From: Armigeres subalbatus
Lineage: Eukaryota > Arthropoda > Insecta > Diptera > Culicidae
Assembly (NCBI RefSeq): GCF_024139115.2
Contig: NC_085139.1
Location: forward strand, 107,051,935-107,115,934
DNA length: 64,000 nucleotides
Direction: 5' to 3'
Positions 1-10,885 of the stretch are shown in pieces (positions within the stretch are counted from its first letter, which is position 1; every line of letters begins with the position of its first letter). The notes beneath the pieces are model-generated. The model was not told the DNA's origin. It was given only the letters and a program-made list of their open reading frames with translations, and ran no database searches. A program made the translations under genes and the position numbers.

Positions 1-1832
1 TGTTCGGAATAAAAGAGCAAGTATTAATACCAAATATCATTGTCTTTATATTTGGCTTTGCCGACGACATAGATATTATGGCACGTAACTTTGAGAAGAT
101 GGAGGAAGCCTACATCAGACTGAAGAGGGAAGCTAAGCGAATCGGACTAGTCATCAACACGTCGAAGACGAAGTACATGATAGGAAGAGGTTCAAGAGAA
201 GACAATGTGAGCCACACACCGCGAGTTGGCATCGGTGGTGACGAAATCGAGGTGGTAGAAGAATTTGTGTACTGTGTACTCACTGGTGACTGCCGAAAAT
301 GATACCAGCAGAGAAATTCGGAGACGTATAGTGGCTGGAAATCGTACATACTTTGGACTCCGCAAGACGCTCCGATCGAATAGAGTTCGCCGCCGTACCA
401 AACTGACAATCTACAAAACGCTCATTAGACCGGTAGTCCTCTACGGACACGAGACCTGGACGATGCTCGTGGAGGACCAACGCGCACTCGGAGTTTTCGA
501 AAGGAAAGTGCTGCGTACCATCTGTGGTGGGGTGCAGATGGCGGACGGTACGTGGAGGAGGCGAATGAACCACGAGTTGCATCAGCTGTTGGGAGAACCA
601 TCCATCGTTCACACCGCGAAAATCGGACGACTGCGGTGGGCCGGGCACGTAGCCAGAATGTCAGACAATAACCCGGTGAAAATGGTTCTCGACAACGATC
701 CGACGGGTACAAGAAGGCGAGGTGCGCAGCGGGCAAGGTGGATCGATCAGGTTGATTGCGGACCTTCCGTAGACTGCGTGGTTGGCGACGTGTAGCCATG
801 GACCGAGCCGAATGGAGAAGACTCTTATATACCGCACAGGCCACTTCGGCCTTAGTCTGAATAAATAAATAATAATCATTGTCTTTATGCATATTATGTG
901 CTTGGAATGAAGCGATCGCACCTCTCCATACTCTACTGCAAATCGAAAACCACTATTACTTCCTGGGTAACCGAATACGAGCGTAACGGAGGTTTTGGGA
1001 AAAGAAATCGACAGGTGAATTTTCCAAAATTTGACCAAGCAAAGCGGAAATGGATACTGGATCTGTTTGAACGATGCCCCATAATGTACCTAGACGAAGT
1101 GCAACTAAAGTTCAGGTCTTATTTCGGTATGTCTATTAGTACATCCTCGATTTGTAAGATCTTGCACGCAAATGGTATGTCGTGGAAGGTTCTTGAGCGC
1201 AGAGCTATGCAAATCCGTGGCAGTGAAATCGCTAAATTTAGCAGTGAAATGTCATGCTTCCAGTGGGACTATCCTCAACTCGTATTCCTCGACGAAGTGT
1301 CGTTTGACAACCGCGATATGTGGAGAGCTCACGGATATGGATCGATTGGACAGAAGGTCGTTTATAAAGGTGAATTTCGGCGCCGACCCAGAGTGTCAGC
1401 TTTATGCTTCTTGGGTCATCGTGGAATACTTGAGTCATATGGGACTGAAGGAACTTTCACACGACAGATTCATGTAGGAAAATGGCTTTGCTGAATGGAA
1501 AAGTTAGGACATATCCTGGTCAATATTCAGTATGGATTATGGACGGTGCACGCATACATTGCGATAAGAAAATCACACAATATTTGCGTTCCTTGGGAAT
1601 CATTCCAGTTTTTCTGCCTCCCTATTGCCCTTTCTACAATCCCATAGAAATAGTTTTCGGTCTGATAAAGCGGTACATTAGGCGACACTACAGAGAAAAT
1701 GATAATACTCCATTGTATCTGATTGTTGAGGCGGCCATCACAAAATTTACTAAATATGACTGTACCAATTTGTTCCGAAAGTGCGGTTTCTCTCCAGGAG
1801 GAACGTTCAATTCCACTGTAGGAAGAACATGA
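1..1832 (+). pseudogene. DD34E (Tc1/IS630-class) DNA-transposon transposase, interrupted and frameshifted
   Basis: Cut-and-paste transposase of the DDE_3/IS630-Tc1 class. The N-terminal part (2-49 continuing at 889-1260) is a helix-turn-helix region with a Lys/Arg-rich linker. The catalytic part shows a first Asp in VFLDEVSFDN (codon 1291), a second in VWIMDGARIH (codon 1542) and a Glu in NPIEIVFG (codon 1647). The last two are separated by 34 residues, the Tc1-type DD34E spacing. The frame is open from the window edge if the retroelement at 50-888 is removed, so the true start is upstream. A second break lies near 1480-1494, where the frame ending at 1494 hands over to one starting at 1482; stop at 1830-1832. 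It faces the minus-strand gene at 1971-3134 tail to tail. The family call is solid; the element cannot make active protein as it stands. Confidence 0.8.
50..874 (+). mobile_element. 5'-truncated RTE-like (JAM1-type) non-LTR retrotransposon with target duplication
   Basis: C-terminal half of a reverse transcriptase. It begins at the FADD-type catalytic box (FGFADDIDIM, near 52-80), runs through a LVINTSKTKYM motif and into the thumb/tail region (LYGHETWT near 437, RLRWAGHVARM near 628). One frameshift lies near 265-300 and another near 750, where the frame changes before the expected C-terminal MDRAEWRRLL (about 797). The 3' end is a short AATAAATA-type repeat at 860-874. The 14-bp sequence atcattgtctttat occurs at 36-49 and 875-888, a clear target-site duplication proving insertion into the surrounding transposase gene. 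The clade name is from remembered motif style and is less certain than the retroelement call. Confidence 0.8.
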
Positions 1833-1970
1833 ATAGTTGTAACAACCGATATAAAAACAAAGTGAAATAAATTCCGAGGTATGCTATGATATTATCAAAT
1901 CTTTATTAACTTAAAATATACATTTTGTAGCATGTAATGTTCATCGATTGACTGATGATCTACGTCTGAT

Positions 1971-3134
1971 TTAAGCGGCCAGTTTCTTGCTGAATTCCGA
2001 TTCCTCTGGTGGCATTGAATTCTGCATTGCATCCAGTAGCGAGCGAGATGAATTAACCTTCGCCTTCAATTGATGTGCAAGCAATTGGACAGTAGAGGCC
2101 TGAGACATAAGCATATCCACTACAGAACACAATTGATCAACTTCAGATGTCATACTGTTGCAAATGCTCATAGCAACTTGATATCCTCGACGCGCCACTT
2201 CTAATTGACTTCCTTCGGATATGGGTGGTGCTCGGAATAAGTGAAGATATTCATCTGGGGGCTTCATGGAGAAGATTGTCATGTTGGTCCCATGGCTGTG
2301 CAAGGATGAAATTCGCCCACCTCGTCCACGATGAATGCAATGCAGTATAGTGGCAATGAATCGTTTTCAGTTCTTGGGTATATTCGAATAACTCTTCCGA
2401 TGTTGCAGCACCAGAACGATCTGTTTTCTCTGGTTGCAGTAAGCTTCTGTTCACTATGTCCCAAATGGTGCTCGAAGTAACTGCGATGGAATACTTGTAG
2501 ACATGTATTTGAATGTGTTTTCCCCGCCACCCGCTCAAAATTTTAGAGCCTTCTCGCAAATCTTCTACCGAATACAGCTTTTTTGTTTTTGGATGGCGAA
2601 GTACAACAAACTTATTCAAATCGTTGAAATCCGGTTTTTCCTTCGTAGACCAAAATACGGATTTATTCTCGGTGGTTGCATTTACGATCACTTCACGTGA
2701 TACAAAGGAACAACTTTTTCGCCATATGCTTTGAAAGAGCTCCTCAATGGTGCTCCAAAAATGTCCATCGTGAATACTGGTTCCGACAACCGCTGGGTCT
2801 TGAAACATCGGACGTAAAAAATGCCAACGAAATGAAAAGTGTACCGTTTAAATTTCTTTGCTGGTTTGTTCATTGTCACATTGAATTCCGTTGTTGCTTC
2901 CACCTGAGGGTATGAACACTCAGAAATGCTGAACCTATCGACATCGTGCGGTTATCTTACGGGACTATTCAGGTTTAAAAGGTTCTTGGAATCATTCCCA
3001 CTTGGAAGATCTTCAAAACTATGTTGCCTGTCCGATCCCGGTTCCGACAAACTTCGTAGCTCCAAATATTCGACGTTGTGGTAGCTATTTGTATTTTGAT
3101 CATTGTCGTGGCTATTCAGCTCCTCCATTTCCAT
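1971..3134 (-). pseudogene. second gene of the DD34E element: unknown protein with one 57-nt intron, frameshifted
   Basis: Unrecognised protein, convergent with the transposase (stops 138 bp apart). Exon 1 (3134 down to 2961) encodes an acidic Asn/Ser-rich start, MEMEELNSHD. It ends CCC before a GTAAGA donor, and the matching acceptor CCCTCAG precedes position 2903, so intron 2904-2960 joins in phase 0. Exon 2 runs to a stop at 1971 but changes frame near 2835 and near 2285. It contains a region with FWSTIEELFQSIWRK and VVLRHPKTKKLY and a C-terminal part with regularly spaced hydrophobic residues (about 2000-2200), possibly helical. Total about 360 residues if intact. Length, orientation and decay state suggest it travelled with the transposase; an old host gene captured by chance is the alternative. 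Confidence 0.55.
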
Positions 3135-3842
3135 GAATAGAATCTGAAAATAATAGCATATAACTATCTGGGATAGATAATTTCTATAAATAATGAACTA
3201 CCAGCAGAGCCAAGAGAAATGTTTATTTACATCGAACGAGAAAAGTCAGCTCTTGAACACTTGTTGTTGTTGTGAAAACTCGCACTCAACCGAGGGGTGA
3301 CTGAACACGCAATTATAAATTAATGAAGAGATATTTTTTTATGTTTAATAATACATTATCACCAAAAAAGATAGTATAGTATTATTACAAAAGAAAATAA
3401 ATATGTCAAAGACAGACGAGTATTTATTGTAATCTGCACTTATCTAGCAAACGTATTTTAGCGTCAATTTAAATATATTGTTCATAAATTGCAAAATCAC
3501 ACATCATTCATGTATCCCTCGTATTATAACGATTACTTTGCAACTCAAAAAAGTAATCGGAGAAATCCAGCAATCGAGTAAATTCACAATATTTGTGCGG
3601 TGTGTAAGGTGGTGCAAAATGAAGTATTTGTGGTTCTAATTTCCCATGTGAAGGTTCAGAACTGGTCCTTTTCTTTTGTCTTTTGAACGTCTGGAGTCCA
3701 TTTGGGATTTCCGGTAACGGTCAGCAGGAGTTCCGAGGTTAGAGACCAGACCTAGGCCATTGATTACCCGCTGGTCAGAAGCGAGCCACTGAAGCACCGA
3801 AATTCTCCTGACGCCATCCTGGAATCAAGCTCAAAATACCAC
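3135..3842. other. no recognised gene; probable 5' flank of the minus-strand accessory gene
   Basis: AT-rich with several A/T homopolymers, especially 3315-3520. The part next to 3134 would hold the promoter of the minus-strand gene. I found no terminal inverted repeat here that would mark the end of the DD34E element, and its other end is outside the window. Confidence 0.4.
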
Positions 3843-3889
3843 GTGGCCTCAATTGGGAAATCAGGCGGTTCTTGCTGTTTGGTGGTTAA

Positions 3890-4085
3890 TCCGTCTCGAG
3901 AGACCTCAGTCCGGCCAACCCGCTACATCGTCCGGCCAATCCGCTTCCTCGTCTGGCCAATCCGTCGCGAGACCCTTCAGTCCGGCCAACTCGCTTCATC
4001 GTCTGGCCAATTCGTCTCGAGAGCCTCCAGTCCGGCCAACCCGCTTCATCATCCAGCCAATCCGCCTCGAGAGCCCCAGTTCGAT
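3890..4085. repeat. GC-rich degenerate minisatellite (CGGCCAATCCGCTTC-type)
   Basis: Three to four imperfect copies of a unit of roughly 55-60 bp built on a shorter motif resembling CGGCCAACCCGCTTCATC and ending CTCGAGAGCC. It keeps two frames open over about 350 bp (3843-4199), but both translations are monotonous Ser/Pro/Arg repeats, so I do not call a gene. Its GC content differs sharply from the AT-rich flanks. It may be a decayed retroelement gag or untranslated region. Confidence 0.55.
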
Positions 4086-4199
4086 GCCCGATCGGGGCCA
4101 AATCGCCTCATCAGTTCGGCCAATCCGCTTAGAAAGCCAGCCGACTCATCCGGAAAATCCATCCGTGGCCAACCCGCTTCGTTGGCGACCTGTCAGTGA

Positions 4200-4740
4200 T
4201 CGGCATTCAGCATAGTTGCCTGACACCACCGCTCGCCATCGCCTACCATCATCAACCACCGAGACGAACCGCCGTTTCGTCCAGTTATCCCGGCGCCCGG
4301 CCGGTCACACCACCAAGCTAGCCAACGTAGTCATCTGAACCGCAAGTACACCAATGTAAAAAAAACTCTCTATTACCATTCATGCCCCTGCGAGGGTAAA
4401 TAAATTTAGAATGTAAGCTTAAAATGGTAGTTGGCTTCATTTAAGACTCACTCCCAAACATTCTATATGCTCTTTTGATTAATTTACAATTTTCGTGTTG
4501 CCTGAATTGAGGTTCCCAGTTTTTGGTCTGGCTGGTCCGCTATAAGAGAACCTTTTTCACCTTGATTTATTCTTCTTGTTATGAGTACCGGAGTTTGACA
4601 ATCGACGTCCAGAATCCAGCTTCTGATCTGGTGAGTGCCGAAGGAGTGTTGTAAGGGTTTATGACAGTGCGACGAGTAATAAGCGACCCCGTGCTCGGCA
4701 GTGTTTCCCCAACATATATTCCCATTGAGCAGCCAGGGGC
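4200..4740. other. intergenic, no gene seen
   Basis: GC-rich at first and AT-rich after about 4340. An AATAAA lies near 4400. Nothing else could be assigned. Confidence 0.4.
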
Positions 4741-5880
4741 TTACAATTCCGTCCCATGTCCTCCAAAAGCCGATTTCAACAAAAACTGATTGAGCAAAAG
4801 CCGGTTCAAGTTTGTATGAAAGCTAATATGGGAAACTGAACCATTCATTGCATTGGCTACAGTGCCTATCCTCCAAACGCTGGCCAAAAGAGAATCCACA
4901 TAGTTGAATGAAAACCGCACATTGGAAAGATTCATTGATTACGTAACGAAGTATCTGCTCCTGGTGCGATAGATATCACAGACAAATTCTGGCTATTTTG
5001 TTGAATTACACGTTTCACTGATGCTTTCTGAGAAGCCTAATTATCATGCTAAGGATTCGCAACCTCGATTAGAATCGACTCCCAACTATCGGAACGACAA
5101 TTCAATATGCATTGTCTATGGAGTCAAAGCTCTTGAATATTTCATCCAGTCATATGGTCTCCCCCCTCGCCAGGGCCCAATGACGAAGCGCCACAATCAG
5201 AATAATGTAAAATTCAACCTCGCCATATCAACTCTCATAGAAACTTGAAACGACCTGTGCACGGTAACCCCCTATTCAAACCAGCCCAAACCATTGGAAG
5301 ACACCCAGAATATGAAACATATTCGACTGAGCGTGGTGGAGCAAAATAATTTTTGAGCCACCCTAAATATTAGTTTGCTGCTGCCGGTGTCGGTGTTTAC
5401 ATTCGCTCCGCGATCCGTTTTTAGTGTTTTTTTTTCGGTCAAAAATAGCGGTTTTTATTAAGTTTTCGCTTCAAACAAGTGACTGATTTCAAAAAGTGAT
5501 GTTTAATTGGAATTTCATCAACATTTCGGGCTGCTCATGGGCGGAAAAGTGTGTGAAAACTTGATTTTTTCCCTTTGCCGTTTGAGAAGAAGTGAAGTGC
5601 AGTGATAAGCCCACCAAATCGCGAACGGCTATTGAATAGGCACGAATCTGCTGATTTATGCTATAATTCGAGCCGAAATGCAATGAAGAAATATGTTCAT
5701 TATCACGGAAAGTAAATAAATATGCTGTGAGCAGGTTAGTAATTTGAATATCAAACTTTTGTTCGGTGCTGTTCGATGCATTCGAATATTGGTGGGAGAG
5801 GAGTGCGGGAGGTGTGGTATTGACCCGTGGAAGGTCCGGTGCCATATTGACTGCCATCGTGGTACTCTTCCAACTATATC
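4741..5880 (+). repeat. interspersed repeat, copy 1 (second copy at 54931-56168)
   Basis: Collinear, same-orientation similarity to 54967-56168 over more than 1 kb, judged by eye to be high (shared blocks near 4745/54970, 5025/55240, 5380/55680, 5730/56010 and 5830/56110). It contains the right end of a TIR element: the GAGCCACCCTA end near 5355-5366 followed by AATATTAG, exactly as in copy 2. The left TIR is missing here. The similarity stops at CCAACTAT, about 5878. Open frames on the minus strand (5489-5857) have equivalents in copy 2 but look like no known protein. Confidence 0.75.
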
Positions 5881-6583
5881 TTCAAGTGATTTTGGAGCTT
5901 TTAAGTGCAAAAAACACTGTTTCCTTTAAAAGTCGTTGTTCTACAAAATTCTTGAATTTATGGCAAATCATTGCTAATTTGTGATATTATTATTCGTCTA
6001 TTTTCCCTGGACCTTTGAGTAATATATTTGCCAAGGTGCGATTTTTCGTCAAATTCTTAAAAATCGTTAAGATTTCTTCAAACAAGTTCTTCGAACAAAA
6101 CATAAATCAAATCGTATGATATTTGATGCTTACAACAAACGACTTCCAAATTTGAAATCAAAGCTTCTTTGGTCGAACAACTTGTTTAAGAAAATCCTAG
6201 CGTGCAAAGTTAAAACAAATGTTCAGCTTCTGATTTTTAAGAATTTAACAAAAAATCGCACATTGGCAACTATATAACTAAAAAGTCCAGGGAAAAAAGC
6301 GCAATAATAATATAATAAATTAGCAATAATTTGCCATAAATTCAAGAATTTTGTAAAACAACGACTTTTTGGGAAAAAAGGGTTTTTTGCACTTAAAAGC
6401 TCCAAAGTCACTTTAATATGGTCAAAACGTGAGCGGAACGATTCGCAATGTTCACAAGACTTGTAAAGCACACCAAATGCTTCCGTATAGAGGTTGTTGC
6501 GGTAGTTTTTGGCGTTTGTATTTCTTGTTGGTTTTTATTCAAAGTTGAAAATAACCCAAAACACTAAATCGACTTGAGCCATC
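5881..6583. mobile_element. fold-back element, arms about 185 bp
   Basis: Positions 5881-6066 and 6230-6415 are reverse complements over most of their length (landmarks: TTTTAAGTGCAAAAAACAC on the left; TGCACTTAAAAGCTCC on the right). The sequence continues on the right to a GACTTGAGCC end near 6575. A related copy lies at 58430-58945. No coding capacity. Confidence 0.65.
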
Positions 6584-7250
6584 TCGAAGTTTTATTCAAA
6601 TTAGCTAAACAAGTCTAACTGGACATCCAGGGGGCGGATTCATTATCAAAGTCGAAAGGAATCAAGTTGTATTTAAACTCTAAGAAAGATGTTCTTCGAT
6701 CGATTGATCCAGAGCTTAAAGTAAACCCTGGTTAATACTTGGACTGAAGCGGAAAGAAGTCCTATCACCATGCCGAGAAAGGCTCAACCGAGGAACAACA
6801 GACGACAGACCCATAGGAAGAGTAAGCAAATCACAGATTTTTGCACGACCTGTTTAAGGGCCCGAAAGAGGAAATGACGATGGCGGCAAGATTACTGAAC
6901 ACAAAGGAAGATCCATAGCCAGATAAGGTCTCGACCGCAACTTTAAAAGTGGCGAGTGGTAAGTTTATCGAAAATGTTGAACTGAGCGTCACACTCTTTA
7001 CTTTCACATTAACTTGGAAGCATTGACTTGAGTCCCATAGGACGTAGATAATCGTAGCCAATAATCGCCAATCGGTGCAGGAGGCGTAAAACAACGTCGA
7101 CAATTACAAGATCGTCTCCAAGATAACGTTGAAGCAATTCGAAATGATGATCGCAACAAACAATACATGCTGTATAAGCTAGTTTTTTAGCTGAAGAATA
7201 CTATTTTTGGCTAAATAAGCGCTTTTTCAACTTCCAATGTTTTGAAAATA
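6584..7250. other. unassigned, weakly coding-like
   Basis: No intact frame. A stretch around 6850-7010 reads in one + frame as MTMAARLLNTKED and then VSTATLKVASGKFIENVE, which looks like a protein remnant, but I cannot name it. Confidence 0.3.
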
Positions 7251-7254
7251 CAGA

Positions 7255-7420
7255 AAATACGATGGGATTCAAACCCACGACCCTCTGGGTTCGAGTCTCA
7301 TCGAAAGGAAAGTGGCCACCTCCAATACATTTTTCAAATGAAAATCATCCACATAATGTACATATTCACATCTGAGTTTTCAAAACATTGTAAATTAATG
7401 TCCATGTCGGGTGGTTTAAC
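7255..7420 (+). repeat. tRNA-related SINE-like fragment
   Basis: Contains an RNA polymerase III B-box-like GGGTTCGAGTC (7288-7298), then the same tail seen at 25240-25316, 44200-44270 and 53225-53283 (CACCTCCAATACATTTTTC, then ACATATTCACATCTGAG). The T-arm sequence is also present inverted just before it (GATGGGATTCAAACCCA, 7261-7277), so the head has been rearranged into a small palindrome. The A-box half is missing. Confidence 0.6.
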
Positions 7421-7464
7421 ACCCGTAATATAGGCAATTAACTTTGATTGAACTTCCAATGTTT

Positions 7465-7764
7465 GTTGGGTTAGATTCGGTGATCCATCCTGGATCACGG
7501 CGCTTAGTGAAGAGTGCATTATACAGACTGATGTGCCTCCGCGTGATCAGTGCATCCCACATCGAATCTCAAGACGTAGCCTGCGTGGTCACAGGCATTA
7601 TGCTCATCGGCCTCATCATTAAGGAAGGCTCGGAGCTCTACGACATGCGAGTAGACAGGAACAGCCATAGAATCTCCAATGCCGCATCTCTATCCAGATG
7701 GCACCGCAGCGCATTCTATTCGCATGTTTCCGCTTCTATACCTAACAGACTGGTGGACGCATGA
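7465..7764 (+). pseudogene. R1-clade-like non-LTR retrotransposon, C-terminal RT remnant
   Basis: Reads as the region after the reverse-transcriptase core in R1-type elements: LMCLRVISASHIESQDVAC (about 7527-7583), a hydrophobic stretch (GIMLIGLIIKE), then SLSRWHRS and a stop at 7764. The order conserved RVxSAYRT-like block, hydrophobic block, then an Arg/Trp-rich segment is typical of the family. The catalytic core and the 5' half are absent. The assignment is from motif style only. Confidence 0.5.
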
Positions 7765-7765
7765 G

Positions 7766-9440
7766 GGAAGGACATCACACATCGTCCACAGATATCGTTG
7801 TTAAACAAAAGTTGGAAGCCTACGCTGATGGAAGTTGGAATTGCTACGGAAGTACGAGTGTGCCGGAATATCATACACATACACAGCGAGTGATGGTTAA
7901 ACGAATCCAGAATGAGTATTGGGATAAACTCGGAGCTGGGGACGATTTTCACGCGTATTGCACATCGTCGAGAGCTTTGAGTGTAAGCATACTGACACCA
8001 AGAGGTGGTCGATAAGTGTGGTATATGAGGACGTTCATGATATCAGAGAATTTATTTTTAATCCTTGTCGTCGATATCGATTTTCACGTCTCGCAGTAGA
8101 CATCCGTCACAGATCTGTTCTAACTGTGCAAAAGTACATGAATGGTCTCAGCTTGCACATCCTTCCATTAATTGGCTACCACCTGATCATCCTCCAAGTA
8201 TCTACTTCTACACTGTTCATAATAATGTGTTTAATAAATCATTTATTTGGCTGGTGCCAACCTTCTATTTCATTGGACCATCACATAATGTCTTTGTAGC
8301 GTCCCATCTGACGCGAAGTCCAAGCCTGTGTGTCTTATGCCGCACATGGTCACCCTGCTGCTCTGCTTTTGTGTTGACATAGATGACTAATTCGCCTCAG
8401 TAATCTAGCATACCAAAATCTCGTGATGACACTGAATCATAACGTTTTTTTTTTCTCTCTAGCAGATTACATATTTTATAATATGGACACAAGTCTTTGT
8501 TTAGGAAGTTATTTCCATCCATGAATTCCTTCCAGTGTTACGCTTACTTTACCAAACCAAGTCAACGTTTCAATAGGAATTTCGCTTAGGTAATATAAAT
8601 TTAAAAAAGCCTCTTTATTAAGAGCAATACGATCTACCTTGAATTACCTAAATAGGGCCGGATACTATCAAACCCGTACTGTATTAGTGTGTACTCGCTC
8701 AAGCTCTAGACAATTGCATAACAGGTGATCGACCGTGATCAAGGTCTTGTAGGTGTCGCTCGTTTTAAAGAAATTGAGAACGCCTGTCTGGTCGTGTGTA
8801 GCTCTGATATGTTCCGGTCTGGCTTTTTAGGCGGTATTAAGTAGATACGTCCAGATTCTCGTCTAACTTTAGATTGGGCATTTTTTTGTAACTGCTTTCA
8901 TCCAGTTCTCCAGTCAACTCCAATCAAGTCAGGTGTTAAACGACGGCTCCCGTGTGGCCAAGGTCGGTCAAAGCCATTTTTGTTTCCCGGAAATCATCCA
9001 TTGTAAGCCTTTATCACAAATCAAAACAGACACCAACACATTGTAATTCTCACTGAACCATTAAAATGCTCGAAGTGGATAACCAAAACTACCATATGTA
9101 ACACATCGAACTAGCAATGAAATCGCCGAACGTCGTAATTTGCGACTAGTAATCTCGTTCTCTGTTCCACTATCAATCATGGTGCCAAGCCTTATCATTA
9201 TACAAACAAATTAAGATACTCGTCGCAAAGCGTAATGTCGAACTCGGACAAATAAGCATCCCACAGCGATTTTTTTTTTGCTGCAGACAGCAATTATCCT
9301 CCTATGTCGAAACAGCCGCCCGCTGGAAAAATGTGCTGATTTAGGGTGAAACTGGTTATTCCAACATGTTGCATCAGGCTGTCACCTTGTCGTTCCACCA
9401 GAAAAGTTCATTGCCACAACTTCGAAAGAAGGCCATCGGG
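7766..9440. other. no supported gene
   Basis: Short open frames only (7761-8015, 7958-8299), without recognisable domains. It may contain more of the decayed retroelement ending at 7764. Some runs of T (8446, 9271) are present. Confidence 0.4.
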
Positions 9441-9561
9441 GTAGCACGTAGCGAGCGTGCGAACCCACTTTTACAGTGCCATTTTTGTTTATTTTTCTCC
9501 TAATCCGCAATTATCCGGACACGGGTTCGCCAATGGTGCACACTTCTCCACTATTTCTTAC

Positions 9562-9641
9562 CTGCTATCATCGTCGTCTTCGTCGCCAGAACTGAAATTG
9601 ATATCAATTCCCACACGGCTCTTCCAATCAGAATCGGCCAT
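9562..9641 (-). CDS. candidate first coding exon of a minus-strand gene (acidic N-terminus)
   Basis: On the minus strand an ATG at 9641-9639 with A at -3 opens 26 codons, starting MADSDWKSRVGIDINFSS and ending in an acidic run of Asp/Glu. It is followed by CAG/GTAAGA, a near-consensus splice donor (GT at 9561-9560), leaving phase 2. The upstream minus-strand sequence (9642 to about 10050) is moderate in GC, not obviously repetitive, and would be 5' UTR. I cannot find a convincing next exon before the window edge. It could be a real gene with a long first intron, a stranded duplicate of a first exon, or chance. I do not recognise the protein. Confidence 0.35.
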
Positions 9642-10200
9642 TTTTCTATCTGCAAACGAATTTCAAAATTCGCCGTACGACGCAATCACCATCGGAAAAT
9701 CCGCGAATTAGTTTTTTTTTCGGAACACTGTATGCCGTCCTGGTTCGCGTGACTTTTCTAGCACAGATAATGTCCGGTGATGGCTGGATGCTTGGACCAG
9801 ATCAGACACATCGAAAACAAACAAAGCTGGACTTCACTTATGGGTCCAAACACGACACGAAAACTAGGCCTTCTCGGCCGAAGAGTAAAATTTATCTGAC
9901 ACTTTCACTGCCAGGGACCGATTGCACGAAACAGACGATACATGCGCAGAACAAGTGGAAAATTGAAGAAGACACACGACAACCGAAATGGCAGCAATGT
10001 GACGCGTCGAGGGATAGGACTGTTGGAAAGTTGCGATGGCAGCACTGAAGAATAGGATTCTTGTTATAAAAAGAATTTGTTTATTAGTTTATTTGAATGT
10101 GTAAATGAATAGAACTTAAACTAATTGGTTACTGCCAGAATAATCCTAATTCCTTAGATTATTTTGTGAGCTGAGGCGTAACATATTTTTCATATCTAAA

Positions 10201-10724
10201 TCTAATCAGAAATCAGTTCGAATCAAATGCAATTCCAATCGAACATAATCCAAATCAAACAAAAGTCACTAGATAATCTGGCGGAGTGAAAGCGGTTAGA
10301 TTTTCTAATCAGAAAAGAAACCTTGTTAGATTTTGGCAAACTTTGAGAAAATTCAAGCAGCCGCACGATTATTAGCTTTTGTATGGGAAGATCCGTTAAC
10401 TGTCAATGTCTTCGCCAGACTTTATATCTAGTGACTTCAAATCAAACCAGAAAGCAACCATAATCAAATTAAAATCCAAATCCAATGCAATCCAATTTCA
10501 GGGCAAACCCAAACTCGAATCCATTTGAAATTCAATCCATGTATAAACTAAATCCAATTTGAGCCCAAACTAAAACTTCACTAAAATCAGCCTAAATCAA
10601 ATTCACATTCACACATTCGAACCGAAACAAATTCAATTAAGATTCGAATCCAAAACCAATGCAGATCCAAGGACAACCGTTGTTTCAAAATAATTTACAA
10701 TCCATAAAAATCAAATAAAATCCA
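10201..10724. repeat. degenerate AATCCA/AATCAAA simple-sequence block (C-rich strand)
   Basis: A- and C-rich with many AATCC, AATCAAA and TCCAAATC words, very few G. It is the reverse-complement type of the array at 10886-13255 but far more diverged. It leads into the hairpin at 10725-10885. Confidence 0.65.
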
Positions 10725-10885
10725 TGGATATTCCATATAAGAAATCGATCGCTTGACCAATTCGAACTCAATTCCGAACCAAACTAAAGAGAAAGAGATT
10801 CGGTTTTTAAAAGTGATTTGGATTCGGAATTGAGTTCGAATTGGTCTTTCGATCGATTTCTAATATGGATTATTCATGTATTTTA
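10725..10885. repeat. hairpin joining the two halves of an inverted simple-sequence array
   Basis: The left arm, about 10725-10790 (GAAATCGATCG then GACCAATTCGAACTCAATTC), is the reverse complement of the right arm, about 10815-10885 (GAATTGAGTTCGAATTGG then CGATCGATTTC). The loop is about 25 bp and purine-rich. The simple-sequence strand switches here from AATCC-type to GGATT-type. Confidence 0.75.

Noticed and set aside
1172..1477. 101-codon frame inside the transposase
   Set aside because: Shadow frame; the overlapping frame carries the DDE motifs.
3843..4215. Two overlapping open frames of about 120 codons
   Set aside because: Both follow the same GC-rich minisatellite and neither has a domain.
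6831..7103. 90-codon minus-strand frame
   Set aside because: The opposite strand looks more coding-like, but neither could be tied to a family.
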